The position numbers were made by a program, and so were the translations under genes. Below the pieces are notes generated by a model. The model had not been told where the DNA came from. It saw only the letters and a list, made by a program, of their open reading frames with translations, and did no database searches. This document shows positions 24,308 to 33,101 of a stretch of 60,767 nucleotides of DNA, piece by piece. Each line of letters starts with the position of its first letter. The first letter of the stretch is position 1. Origin of the DNA: an uncultured Bacteroidales bacterium (lineage in GTDB: Bacteria; Bacteroidota; Bacteroidia; Bacteroidales; UBA932); NCBI GenBank assembly GCA_947168525.1, contig CAMVMG010000012.1, positions 1 through 60,767 of the forward strand, in the 5' to 3' direction.

Positions 24308-24757
24308 TTAACCTAGAAGTTCCTTCACGATGCCGGAAATGGTACGGCCGTCGGAAAGGCCGGCCAGGGACTTGTTGGCGATACCCATGACCTTTCCCAT
24401 GTCCTTGATGGAAGTGGCGCCCACCTGGGCGATGATTTCCTGGACCTTAGCCCTGACCTCTTCGGGGGAGAGTTGCCTGGGCAGATATTTCTCCATGACG
24501 GCGGCCTCTGCCAGCTCATTGTCTGCCAGCTCCTGGCGCCCTGCGGCCACGAACTGCTCCGCCGCTTCCTTGCGCTGTTTGACAAGCTTTTGGATCATCT
24601 TCAGGATGTCTCCGTCCGTGACTTCCCTGGAACCGCCCTCGCTGGTCTTGAACAGGAGGATTTCTCCCTTGATGGCGCGGGTGGCGTTCATGGCCACGGT
24701 ATCTTTTGCTTTCATAGCTTCCTTGATGGAAAGCTGGATCTGTTCTTCCAGTGTCAT
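24308..24757 (-). CDS. GatB/YqeY-domain protein
   Basis: A 149-residue protein matching YqeY along its length: TLEEQIQLSIKEAMKAKD, TRAIKGEILL, LVKQRKEAAEQFVAAGRQELADNELAE and a C-terminal DMGKVMGIANKSLAGLSDGRTISGIVKELL, the tRNA-contact domain shared with GatB. Its exact role is unclear; a link to tRNA amidation or RNA binding is inferred from the shared domain. The ATG at 24757 is preferred to a TTG 15 bp upstream. A near-consensus -7 sequence (GAGATTTG on the minus strand, about 24771-24778) precedes it. Confidence 0.85.
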   Translation of the reverse strand: MTLEEQIQLSIKEAMKAKDTVAMNATRAIKGEILLFKTSEGGSREVTDGDILKMIQKLVKQRKEAAEQFVAAGRQELADNELAEAAVMEKYLPRQLSPEEVRAKVQEIIAQVGATSIKDMGKVMGIANKSLAGLSDGRTISGIVKELLG

Positions 24758-24827
24758 AGTATTAAATTTCAAATCTCAGATGCGAATATACGGAAAATTC
24801 TTGTAATCGAAAAAAGCAGGCAGCCTG

Positions 24828-24857
24828 TTTGAGATTCCCTCAATATGCTTATTTTTG
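24828..24857 (+). promoter_or_regulatory. Promoter for the D-Ala-D-Ala dipeptidase gene
   Basis: TTTG (24828-24831), 18 bp, then TATTTTTG (24850-24857), 24 bp before the ATG. Confidence 0.65.
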
Positions 24858-24881
24858 TAATCTGAAATACAGAAATAACGT

Positions 24882-25640
24882 ATGAAAAAGCACATTTTCT
24901 TTCTGCTGTGCGGCGCAGTGGTCCTGACCGCTTGCCAGAATAAAGCGCTGCCGGATCCCCGGAAAGACAGTTCCCACTTTGTCACGCTCTCCACGGCCGT
25001 GCCGGACGTCATCCTGGAAATCCGCTATTTCAGCACCTACAACTTCGTCGGGGAGCGCATCGACGGCTATGTCCAGCCTACGGCCCTGATTACCAAAGAG
25101 GCTGGTGCTGCTCTCAAGGCTGTCAGCGACGACGTAAAAGCCCAGGGCTACCGGCTCAAGGTGTATGATGCCTACAGGCCCCAGAAGGCCGTGGACCACT
25201 TTGTCCGCTGGGCGGCCGACCTGCAGGCTACCCAAATGAAGCCCTGTTTCTACCCGGACCTGGACAAAAGCGTCCTCTTTGAGCAGGAATATATCATGGA
25301 GTATAGCGGCCACACGCGCGGGTCCACCGTAGACCTGACGCTTTTTGACATGCGCACGGAGAAGGAAGTGGACATGGGCGGCACCTTTGACTGGTTCGGT
25401 CCGGAGAGCCATCCCGATTTCTGCGGTAATCCGGAAACCGGCGAGTATACGGGGGACAACAGTGCCAGCCCTGCCGGGCGCAGCATCACCCCGGAGCAGT
25501 TCTCCAACCGGATGATCCTCCGCCAGGCCATGCTCCGCCACGGCTTCAAACCCCTGAGCAGCGAGTGGTGGCACTTCACCCTCCGCGAAGAGCCCTATCC
25601 GGACACCTATTTCACCTTCCCGGTAAAGCAGCTGGACTGA
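24882..25640 (+). CDS. D-alanyl-D-alanine dipeptidase (VanX-like, M15D) lipoprotein
   Basis: A 252-residue protein with lipobox LTACQ (Cys19). The M15 zinc site is visible: the SGHTRGSTVDLTLFD block (His and Asp ligands), followed by EWWHFTL near the C-terminus with the catalytic Glu and third ligand His. YDAYRPQKAVDHF in the middle is also typical. It hydrolyses D-Ala-D-Ala. In vancomycin-resistance operons VanX removes the normal precursor, but here there are no vanH, vanA, vanR or vanS neighbours, and a periplasmic lipoprotein points to peptidoglycan recycling or nutrition instead. It has its own promoter and terminator. Confidence 0.85.
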   Translation: MKKHIFFLLCGAVVLTACQNKALPDPRKDSSHFVTLSTAVPDVILEIRYFSTYNFVGERIDGYVQPTALITKEAGAALKAVSDDVKAQGYRLKVYDAYRPQKAVDHFVRWAADLQATQMKPCFYPDLDKSVLFEQEYIMEYSGHTRGSTVDLTLFDMRTEKEVDMGGTFDWFGPESHPDFCGNPETGEYTGDNSASPAGRSITPEQFSNRMILRQAMLRHGFKPLSSEWWHFTLREEPYPDTYFTFPVKQLD

Positions 25641-25682
25641 GTCTTGTTTTTCAGGCAAAGTATTTCGATTATCATTCATTCA

Positions 25683-25723
25683 GCAATCGGCCGTGCACAA
25701 CATTTGGCCGATTGCTTTTTTTT
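25683..25723 (+). terminator. Strong terminator after the dipeptidase gene
   Basis: GCAATCGGCC (25683-25692) pairs perfectly with GGCCGATTGC (25706-25715), followed by eight Ts. The -33 element of the next promoter lies in its loop. Confidence 0.85.
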
Positions 25724-25734
25724 GCCTAACTTTG
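25703..25734 (+). promoter_or_regulatory. Promoter for the GH3 gene
   Basis: TTTG (25703-25706), 20 bp, then TAACTTTG (25727-25734). This excludes the long ORF start at 25693 and supports the ATG at 25759. Confidence 0.65.
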
Positions 25735-25758
25735 ATACTGACACAGACTATAACCATT

Positions 25759-28700
25759 ATGAACTGTTTCCGTAAAGTATTCCTGGCTGCGGCCCTGTTC
25801 TCACTGGCCGCGTCTGCGCTGGCCCAGGAAGACCAGCTTCCCATTTACCTTAATACGTCTTATTCCTTCGAGGAACGGGCCACGGACCTGGTGTCCCGCC
25901 TCACCCTGGAGGAAAAACAGGCCCTGCTGGGCAACAACATGGCCGCCGTGCCCCGTCTGGGCGTGAAAGGCTATAATGTCTGGAGCGAGGCCCTGCACGG
26001 GGTGCTCTCCGGCGCCAACCCTTCCGTCGGCCTGCTGGGACCCACTTCCTTCCCCAACAGCGTGGCCCTGGGCTCCACCTGGGACCCCGCCCTGACCGAA
26101 CGTATGGCGTCGGCCATTGCCGACGAAGCCCGTGCCATTTACCAGACCGGCACCAAGGGCCTTACCTTCTGGTCGCCGGTGGTGGAACCGGTCCGCGACC
26201 CCCGCTGGGGCCGCACCGGTGAGTCCTACGGCGAGGATCCTTTCCTGGCGACGGAGATGGCCCGCGGCTTTGTCCGCGGCCTCATGGGCTCCGACCCCAA
26301 ATACCTCAAGGCGGTCCCCACGGCCAAGCATTACTTTGCCAACAACTCCGAGTTCGACCGCCATGTGAGCAGCTCCAACATGGATAGCCGGGACATGCGG
26401 GAATTCTACCTGTACCCGTACAAGCGCCTGATCGAGGACGAGAAACTGCCCTCCATCATGTCTTCCTACAACGCCGTCAACCACGTGCCCACGTCGGCCA
26501 GCACCTTCTATCTGGACACCCTGGCCCGTCGTACCTACGGCATGAAAGGCTATGTCACCGGAGACTGCGCCGCCATCGAGGACATCTGGAACGGGCATTA
26601 TTACGCAGAAACCCGTGAACTGGCCACGGCGCTGGGCCTGAGGGCCGGCGTAGACTCCGACTGCGGCAGCATCTACCAGCGCTTCGCCATCAGCGCCTAT
26701 GAGCAGGGGCTCCTTCCCATGGCCGATATTGACCGCGCCCTCATCAACATGTTCACCGTGCGGATGCGCACCGGCGAGTTCGACCCGGACCAGATGGTCC
26801 CGTACACCCTCACGGAGCCTTCCCGGGTGAGTTCCGCCGCCAACCGCGCCCTGGCCGCAGAGCTGGCCGTCCGCACTCCGGTGCTGCTGAAAAACGAGGG
26901 CAAGGTCCTGCCGCTGGATCCCGGCAGCCTGAAGCGGATTGCCCTGATTGGCCCGCAGGCGGACGACGTGGAACTGGGGCCGTACTCCGGCCGGCCGGAG
27001 GCATCGGCCATGATTTCTCCCTATGCCGGCATCAAGGCCTATCTGGCGCAGAAAGGCTATGATGTGGACGTGACCCTCTCTACCGGCGGAGACATCAAGA
27101 GCAAGAGCAACCTGCTGTATATCGCCTACTTCGAAGTGGAGAAGACCGACGGCACGGTAACCCGCTACGACGCCACCAAGTTCACCGCCTCCGCCGAGGG
27201 CATCACCGTGGGCTCCGGCATGGGCGAGGAGGAGCAGGTCCGCTCCATTGACGACGGCACCTGGACCGCCTACGACAACGTGGACATCACCAACATCGAG
27301 AACATCACCGTGGGCCTGAACATCCCCACCGAAGGCGGTATCGTGGAAATCCGCGTAGGCGGCCCGGACGGTAACCTGATCGGCCGCATCGAGGCCACCA
27401 AGGCTTCCGGTGCCCGTGTGGGCGGCGTATACGGCGCCAGCATGCCCATGAAGACCAACGCCCTCAAACTGGGCTTCAATGGCCCGCAGACGGTCTATCT
27501 GGTGTACAAGGCCCCGCAGGACGCCCCCATCGACGAGGCCACGCTCAAGGCCGCCCGTGAGGCCGACGTCGCCGTGGTCTTCGTGGGCACCGACGAGAAT
27601 ACCGCCACCGAAGAGGCCGACCGCCTCACCCTCCTGCTCCCCGGCAACCAGCTTTCCCTGATCAAGGCCGTGGCCGCTGAGAATCCCCGCACCATCGTGG
27701 TGATGCAGACCCTGGGCTGCGTGGAGGTGGAAGAATTCTGCCACCTCGCCTCCATCCCTTCCATCCTCTGGACCGGATACAACGGCCAGGCGCAGGGAGA
27801 GGCCATTCCGCGCATCCTCTTCGGCGAGGTCTCCCCGGGCGGCAAGCTCAACGCCACCTGGTTCAAGAGCGTGAAAGACCTTCCCGCCATCACCGACTAC
27901 AACCTGCGCAAGAGCGCCGGAGCCCAGGGACGCACCCTCTGGTATTTCGACCGGGAAGTCTCTTATCCCTTCGGCTACGGACTCAGTTATACCACCTTCG
28001 AGTACAGCAACTTCCGCATCAGCAAAACCGCCATTACGCCCAACGACGCAGTCACCGTGAGCGTGGATGTCACCAACACCGGTGATTTCAGCGCCGACGA
28101 GGTGGTGCAGGTGTATGTGTCCACCCCGGACAGCCCGGCCGCACTGGAGCGCCCCCTGAAGCGCCTGAAAGGCTTCCAGCGGGTAAGCATTCCCCGCGGA
28201 CAGACCCGCACCGTCTCCATCGGCATCAAGTGCGCAGACCTCTGGTTCTGGGATATGGACAAAGACCGCATGACCTTTGATCCCGGCCGCTATGTCTTCG
28301 AAATCGGCGCTTCGTCGGCCGATATCCGTGGCACCGTGAGCGCCAACATGTCCGGCAGCCTGGACCGCAAACTCAAGACCGTCTGGGCGTCGGCCGATGC
28401 CAACGTGCTCCGCATCGGGGATGTCACCCGCGCCAGCTTCTCCGCCTGCATGAACGATGACAGTTTCGAAAACGGCCTCAAGGGCATCTGGAAGAGTAAT
28501 AATCCTGCTGTCGCCACGGTGTCGGCCGACGGTACCGTAACTGCCCGCCGCATGGGTGTGGCCACCATCACCTGCCAGGTTACCGCCGGCGGCGTCACGC
28601 GGGAAGATTCCTTCGCCGTGAAGGTGATGCCGCAGATGGGCATCGCCTCCCTGAAAGTGGGCGGAAAGGCCGTGCGGATAGGGGAGAGCAGCCAGGTGAG

Positions 28701-29547
28701 CTATGTGATGAAGCCTGGTAAGGCCCCGCTCGTGGAGGCCGTGGCCGCCGATCCCGCCATCGAAGTTTCCGTGAAGCAGGCCGGTGCCGTGCCCGGTACG
28801 GCCGCTGTAACCCTCTCCGACAAAGTCACCGGAGACAGCCGTGTCCTTACCGTGATCTTTGGCACCAAGGGCGTGTCCGACAGCTTCCAGAAGCCCACGC
28901 TGGGCAATCAGTGGCAGCCCGTACGGGAAGATCCTGCCCTGTGGTCGCTCACTGAGCGTCCCGGCTCGCTGGTGCTCACCTCCGGGAAGGGCGATATCGC
29001 CCAGGAAGAGAACGACGCCCCCAACATCTTGGTTCAGGAGGCCAACGCTGACTGGACAGTGGATACCAGGCTTACTTGCTTCACCACGCCCGCCGCTCCC
29101 GCCCAGAATGCCGGCCTGGTAGCTTACCAATGCGACGACAACTTTGTGAAGTTCGTCTATAGCGCCACATTCAACTTCCGCCGTCTGGATGTCCCCGCCG
29201 CCGGGCAGCTCCAGCTGCTGGTAGAGGAGAACGGCTCCCAGAAATCGCTGGTTTCCCTGCCGATGGACGGCATCATCGGCGCAGACAACGTGCTGTACCT
29301 GCGCCTGGTCAAGGAAGGAGACCTTTACACGGCCTGGTACTCCGTAGACGGCCGCAAATACGAGAAAATGGGCACGGCACGCGCCCAACTCCGGGATGTG
29401 AAGGCCGGTGTGCTCTGCTGCGGCGGCGCCATGCCCGCCATGATGCGGGCCTTCGGCGGTGGCCGGGGAGGCTTTACCATGCCGGAAGCCGCTCCGCTCA
29501 AGGTGGCCTTCGACGAGTTCAAGATTGTCAGCCGCTCCAGCAAATAA
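25759..29547 (+). CDS. Secreted multi-domain GH3 glycosidase (beta-xylosidase/beta-glucosidase type)
   Basis: A 1262-residue exported enzyme (signal ending SALAQ). The GH3 TIM barrel covers about residues 30-370 (EALHGV, DPRWGRTGESYGEDP, AKHYFANNSE) with probable nucleophile Asp in YVTGDCAAIEDIW. The second alpha/beta domain is split by a CBM6-like insert (about 440-600) and followed by a fibronectin-III-like domain ending near residue 870. Unusual additions follow: a bacterial Ig-like (BIG2) domain (NNPAVATVSADGTVTAR) and a C-terminal concanavalin-like beta-xylosidase domain (about 1030-1262, FVKFVYSATFNFRRL, YTAWYSVDGRKYE) normally seen on GH43 enzymes. It removes terminal xylose or glucose; specificity is not readable. 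The stop overlaps the next ATG. Confidence 0.85.
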   Translation: MNCFRKVFLAAALFSLAASALAQEDQLPIYLNTSYSFEERATDLVSRLTLEEKQALLGNNMAAVPRLGVKGYNVWSEALHGVLSGANPSVGLLGPTSFPNSVALGSTWDPALTERMASAIADEARAIYQTGTKGLTFWSPVVEPVRDPRWGRTGESYGEDPFLATEMARGFVRGLMGSDPKYLKAVPTAKHYFANNSEFDRHVSSSNMDSRDMREFYLYPYKRLIEDEKLPSIMSSYNAVNHVPTSASTFYLDTLARRTYGMKGYVTGDCAAIEDIWNGHYYAETRELATALGLRAGVDSDCGSIYQRFAISAYEQGLLPMADIDRALINMFTVRMRTGEFDPDQMVPYTLTEPSRVSSAANRALAAELAVRTPVLLKNEGKVLPLDPGSLKRIALIGPQADDVELGPYSGRPEASAMISPYAGIKAYLAQKGYDVDVTLSTGGDIKSKSNLLYIAYFEVEKTDGTVTRYDATKFTASAEGITVGSGMGEEEQVRSIDDGTWTAYDNVDITNIENITVGLNIPTEGGIVEIRVGGPDGNLIGRIEATKASGARVGGVYGASMPMKTNALKLGFNGPQTVYLVYKAPQDAPIDEATLKAAREADVAVVFVGTDENTATEEADRLTLLLPGNQLSLIKAVAAENPRTIVVMQTLGCVEVEEFCHLASIPSILWTGYNGQAQGEAIPRILFGEVSPGGKLNATWFKSVKDLPAITDYNLRKSAGAQGRTLWYFDREVSYPFGYGLSYTTFEYSNFRISKTAITPNDAVTVSVDVTNTGDFSADEVVQVYVSTPDSPAALERPLKRLKGFQRVSIPRGQTRTVSIGIKCADLWFWDMDKDRMTFDPGRYVFEIGASSADIRGTVSANMSGSLDRKLKTVWASADANVLRIGDVTRASFSACMNDDSFENGLKGIWKSNNPAVATVSADGTVTARRMGVATITCQVTAGGVTREDSFAVKVMPQMGIASLKVGGKAVRIGESSQVSYVMKPGKAPLVEAVAADPAIEVSVKQAGAVPGTAAVTLSDKVTGDSRVLTVIFGTKGVSDSFQKPTLGNQWQPVREDPALWSLTERPGSLVLTSGKGDIAQEENDAPNILVQEANADWTVDTRLTCFTTPAAPAQNAGLVAYQCDDNFVKFVYSATFNFRRLDVPAAGQLQLLVEENGSQKSLVSLPMDGIIGADNVLYLRLVKEGDLYTAWYSVDGRKYEKMGTARAQLRDVKAGVLCCGGAMPAMMRAFGGGRGGFTMPEAAPLKVAFDEFKIVSRSSK

Positions 29548-30341
29548 TGCTGCGTAAAGGCTTGTGGGTTTTCCTGCTCCTGTGCTGCTTCACGGCGGCA
29601 TGGGGGCAGGATACTTTCCGGGCGGCCGTGGCCTTCCGGGACGGTTTCGTGGCCGCCGGGGACCGCATCGCCCGCCTGGATGCGGAAGCAAAACCGACAG
29701 ATACATTTCCGTTACAGGCCCCGCTGGTGTCGCTGGCACTCGTGGAAGACACGCTTTTCGCCCTGGACACGGCGGGAACAGCGTTGCTCCACATTACGCC
29801 TTCCGGGGAAATCCTCTCCCGGAAGGCTGCTCCTTCCCGGGGGCGTCTCCGTGCAATCGCCGCGGACGGACGCACGCTGTGGGCCGTGACCGATGCCGGA
29901 GAAATCCTCCGCACCCGGGACGGGGAACAGTGGACCATCCTGGATTTCAATGCCCATTATCAGGGCTTTTACCCGGAGATGGCCTTCTGCGCCGTGGCTG
30001 CCGGAGGCGGAAGCGTGATGGTGGCCGGCGTGGGGACAGACAAAACCCCCGCAGCATTTACCTCTGCGGGGGGAAGTGTCTGGAGCCAGCGGAGCCTGGA
30101 CTATGCGGAAGGAGGTGTTCCCCGGATGCTGGAGGCGGAACCGCTCTCGCTCTCCTACGATGCGCTCCGGGACCGTTTTTACCTTTTGTGCAAGGGCGGC
30201 TTTCAACTTACGCTGCCTTCCTGCTCCCACTGCAACAGTCTCTCGCGGTATCCTGTGGAGGCGCTCTATGCCCGGGTGCCGCTTGCTTTTGACTCGCTTC
30301 TTTTGGGAAGCGGGGGCTTTGTGCGGCTGGAGAAGCCTTAA
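29547..30341 (+). CDS. Secreted predicted beta-propeller protein of unknown function
   Basis: A 264-residue protein with a signal peptide ending near AAWGQ. The rest is short beta-rich repeats (VAFRDGFVAAGDRIARLDAE, LVEDTLFALDTAGTALLHI, IAADGRTLWAVTDAGEILRTRDGEQW) resembling small propeller blades. No catalytic motif is recognised. The ATG overlaps the GH3 stop by one base (TAATG), a sign of coupled translation, so it probably assists the GH3 enzyme, for example in carbohydrate binding. It overlaps the convergent phosphatase gene by 4 bp. Confidence 0.6.
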   Translation: MLRKGLWVFLLLCCFTAAWGQDTFRAAVAFRDGFVAAGDRIARLDAEAKPTDTFPLQAPLVSLALVEDTLFALDTAGTALLHITPSGEILSRKAAPSRGRLRAIAADGRTLWAVTDAGEILRTRDGEQWTILDFNAHYQGFYPEMAFCAVAAGGGSVMVAGVGTDKTPAAFTSAGGSVWSQRSLDYAEGGVPRMLEAEPLSLSYDALRDRFYLLCKGGFQLTLPSCSHCNSLSRYPVEALYARVPLAFDSLLLGSGGFVRLEKP

Positions 30342-31705
30342 GCGGCTTCCCGGGCGGCGCGGGCCCAGGGCTCGGAGGCTTTCTCAATGAGCCGGTAGAA
30401 GTGGGCTTTGAGTTCCGGATAGCTGTAGTAGGGACCGGACACGGGCTGGATGCCGGGCAAGGTGATTTCTTGCTCGTTGTACAGAATCTTGACAAGGACT
30501 TCCCCCTTCTTGTTGCGGTAGAACACCATCTGGATATTGGTGGCCATGGGAACCTGGAAGAAGGCATACCAGCCCATCTTGTGGGCCTCCCTGTACGGCA
30601 TAATGCGGCCCTGGGGATCGTCTGCGCCCAGCAGGGCAAACAGCGGAAGGATGGACGTGTCGTGGCCGAACCGCAGGTCTGCAGCGCGGTGCGAGCCGCT
30701 TTCCAGGGCGGCATCGGCCTTTTCGATGAAGTCCCTCAGCAGGGGGCAGATGGCATAGCGGACCACGTCGCCGTTCTCGGCCGATCCGCCCCACATCCGG
30801 TAGATGGAGTCGTTGCCTTCGGCCCAGAGATAGGCCAGTTCTTCGGGGGTGAAGTACTTGCGGTAGATATCTACGCCCAGGAAGTCGATCAGCTGGCACA
30901 GGCCGCCGGCGCTGAAGATGGCCCGGACGAACGGCTCGGGATTGCCCAGGGCCTTGAGGGCGGTGTCGTAGTCGGTCAGCAGAGGGGTGAGGAAGCGGGT
31001 GAAGTCATAGCCGCTCTGCCCGGGGAAAGGCTGGAAGGCCTGGGGACGCTGCTGTTGCGGGCGCGGGAAGCCGCCGGCAGGAAAGGGGGGACGGGGCGGG
31101 TCTCCGGGACGCGGAACAAACAGGCTGGGGTTGATGTAGGCCATGAACCGCTCTGCGCTGGTGAAGGTGAACTGCAGCCTGGGGCGTTTCTCCTTCAGGG
31201 AATAGGTGAAGTTGTTCATGCTCACGATGCAGCGGAAGTTGGTGCTGGAGATGCAGTCTACCTCTTCCCGGTCCTTGTCCTTGAAAATGTCCGGAAAACG
31301 TTCCGACATACGGGCAGCCAGCAGGCGGTGCTCCATGGCACCCCGGGGGGTAAGGGATCCTTCCATGCCCTTGTGGGCATCTACCACCTTTTCTACGTCG
31401 GCCCAGAGGTCTTTTCCGGTCTGGGTGAGAAGGTGCAGGGAATCCAGATAGGCGAAGGCCTGCTGGGCTCTGCGTGCAAAGGTGGAGTTTTGCTCGTAAC
31501 GGGAACCGTGGCGGCCGTAATGCGAGATATAGAAGGCTTTGTAACCCTTGGGCGCGGGCGTATCCCGGATGGGATTGAACTCGTAAGAGTGCATGTTGTT
31601 GGAGGCGCGGTCCGGGTTTTCCCTGAGCAGGCGGATGGCCTCTTCCTGGGCGCCCAGGCTGCAGCAGACAGCCGTCAGAAGAGCGGTTAAGAGGATTTTT
31701 TTCAT
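30338..31705 (-). CDS. Secreted histidine phosphatase, MINPP/phytase-like
   Basis: A 455-residue protein with a signal peptide ending GAQ. The clade-2 histidine phosphatase site is present: SHYGRHGSR near residue 65 with the phosphate-accepting His, and FGHDTSI near residue 340 with the HD proton donor pair. Bacteroides MINPP enzymes with these motifs remove phosphates from inositol hexakisphosphate (phytate). A proline-rich loop (PRPGDPPRPPFPAGG) is unusual. The start at 31705 (MKKILL) is preferred to one two codons upstream because the -7 box at 31709-31716 overlaps the latter. Phytate accompanies plant cell-wall material, fitting the surrounding hydrolases. Confidence 0.8.
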   Translation of the reverse strand: MKKILLTALLTAVCCSLGAQEEAIRLLRENPDRASNNMHSYEFNPIRDTPAPKGYKAFYISHYGRHGSRYEQNSTFARRAQQAFAYLDSLHLLTQTGKDLWADVEKVVDAHKGMEGSLTPRGAMEHRLLAARMSERFPDIFKDKDREEVDCISSTNFRCIVSMNNFTYSLKEKRPRLQFTFTSAERFMAYINPSLFVPRPGDPPRPPFPAGGFPRPQQQRPQAFQPFPGQSGYDFTRFLTPLLTDYDTALKALGNPEPFVRAIFSAGGLCQLIDFLGVDIYRKYFTPEELAYLWAEGNDSIYRMWGGSAENGDVVRYAICPLLRDFIEKADAALESGSHRAADLRFGHDTSILPLFALLGADDPQGRIMPYREAHKMGWYAFFQVPMATNIQMVFYRNKKGEVLVKILYNEQEITLPGIQPVSGPYYSYPELKAHFYRLIEKASEPWARAAREAA

Positions 31706-31708
31706 ATA

Positions 31709-31716
31709 CAAATATA
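31709..31716 (-). promoter_or_regulatory. -7 box immediately before the phosphatase start
   Basis: The minus strand reads TATATTTG only 4-11 bp before the ATG at 31705, so transcription would start at or within a few bases of the start codon, giving a leaderless message unless another promoter exists. Confidence 0.4.
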
Positions 31717-31812
31717 GGGAAACTCCCGGTATCGTGCAAGCGCAGGTGCCGCGTATGCGTGTTTTTGAAAGATTTTGGTCTAATCTTAAAACCGGGAATG
31801 GGCTCTATCTAT

Positions 31813-31820
31813 TAAATTTG
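31813..31820 (+). promoter_or_regulatory. Promoter -7 box for the GH43-GH31-GH51-GH31-GH95 run
   Basis: TAAATTTG matches the consensus, 43 bp before the GH43 ATG. The -33 region is weak. Confidence 0.55.
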
Positions 31821-31862
31821 TAATGCTATGCACGGATAGATAACATTTAATCTGATAATCGT

Positions 31863-33032
31863 ATGAAACTGTTCAAAACTGCCTTTCTGCTCACGTTGAC
31901 CGCAGCTGCGGCCTTCTCCTGCAAAGAAAACAACGCTCCCGCTCCAGTTCCCGAAAAAAAGGTCATCCAGCCCGTGGAGCAAGCCCCTCCGGCAGACCCT
32001 GGCCAGCGGAACTTCGGCGGATCGGCTACGGCTAACCGGGACACCACCGGCATGGCCGAACGCATGCGCCGCATGCGGGAAGAGATGAACCGTATCCGTA
32101 CGGTCCATTTCAACGACCTCTCCATGAGCGACCCTTTTATCCTGGCCGATGAAGCCACCCAGACCTACTATCTCACCTCCTCCGGAGGCCGCCAGTACCG
32201 CAGTAAGGACCTCGTGATGTGGGAAGGCCCCTACAATGTGATCGACCTCAGCGGCACCTGGTGCGAGAAAGCCGGTTTCGCCGCCGCCGCAGAAATCCAC
32301 AAGATTGGCAATTATTACTATTATGCAGGTACCTGGAGCGACCACAGCGAGATTATCCAGGCCATTCCCCGGCGGTACAATGTGCCCCACAACCAGACCT
32401 ACCTGCTCCGCTCGGAGAGCCCGGAAGGCCCCTTCGTGCCTTTCTCCGTCACGCCCGGCTATGACTATCAGCCCTACGAGTGGGACTGCATCGACGGCAC
32501 TCTCTATGAGGAAAACGGCCACATTTACATGATTTTCGTACACGAGTGGACCCAGCTCATCGACGGCACCATGGATTACATCGAGCTGTCCCCGGACCTC
32601 ACCCATACCATCTCCGAATGGCCTGTGACGATGTTCCGCGCCTCCGAGTGCCCTCCCAGCGGAGAGATGAACGGCCTGGGCGAGGCCACCTTCGGCCTCA
32701 AGATGCCCGGCTGGGTCACGGACGGACCGCAGATGTTCCGCACCCAGACCGGTAAGCTGGGCATGCTCTGGAGCACCTGGGGCAAGGAGCGCTACCTGCA
32801 GGTGGTGTGCTACTCTGAGTCCGGTACCATCGCCGGACCCTGGATCCAGGAGAAAGAACCCTTCCTGGGCAACAACTCCGGCCACGGCATGCTGTTCCGC
32901 ACCTTCGACGGCGAGCTCCGTTATGTGGTGCATCACTCCGAGGGCGACGGCCCCCGCAAGCCGCAGTACTGGACGGTGGACGACTCCGGCGACAAGCTGG
33001 TGCTGGGCAAGCAGATTGTCCTGAAGAAGTAA
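31863..33032 (+). CDS. GH43-family glycoside hydrolase lipoprotein
   Basis: A 389-residue protein with lipobox AAFSC (Cys20) and a proline-rich linker. The five-bladed propeller shows GH43-type blocks: SDPFIL with the catalytic base Asp, YYYYAGTW, CIDGTLYEENGHIYMIFVHEW, and DGPQMF/SGHGMLF later in the domain. GH43 enzymes are mostly alpha-L-arabinofuranosidases or beta-xylosidases; specificity cannot be read from sequence. It is the first of five co-directional hydrolase genes. A hairpin (33063-33091) follows it and may reduce expression of the genes downstream. Confidence 0.8.
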   Translation: MKLFKTAFLLTLTAAAAFSCKENNAPAPVPEKKVIQPVEQAPPADPGQRNFGGSATANRDTTGMAERMRRMREEMNRIRTVHFNDLSMSDPFILADEATQTYYLTSSGGRQYRSKDLVMWEGPYNVIDLSGTWCEKAGFAAAAEIHKIGNYYYYAGTWSDHSEIIQAIPRRYNVPHNQTYLLRSESPEGPFVPFSVTPGYDYQPYEWDCIDGTLYEENGHIYMIFVHEWTQLIDGTMDYIELSPDLTHTISEWPVTMFRASECPPSGEMNGLGEATFGLKMPGWVTDGPQMFRTQTGKLGMLWSTWGKERYLQVVCYSESGTIAGPWIQEKEPFLGNNSGHGMLFRTFDGELRYVVHHSEGDGPRKPQYWTVDDSGDKLVLGKQIVLKK

Positions 33033-33062
33033 CTCATTACCTGTCAATTACTTGTCGAAAAA

Positions 33063-33091
33063 CCCTGCTGCATGAAGACAGCAGGGCTTTT
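33063..33091 (+). terminator. Intergenic hairpin after GH43
   Basis: CCCTGCTG (33063-33070) pairs with CAGCAGGG (33079-33086), followed by CTTTT. The same stem core recurs at 35385-35411. It may act as a partial terminator or 3'-end stabiliser. Confidence 0.65.
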
Positions 33092-33101
33092 GCGTAAATC
33101 A

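Noticed and set aside
24882..25640. Vancomycin resistance cluster
   Set aside because: VanX-like dipeptidase alone, as a lipoprotein, without ligase, dehydrogenase or two-component genes does not make a van operon.
25801..29388. 1195-codon antisense ORF inside the GH3 gene
   Set aside because: Long antisense frames arise from GC-rich codon bias; the composition (Gly, His, Val, Ala) lacks domain motifs and the sense strand encodes a clear GH3 enzyme.
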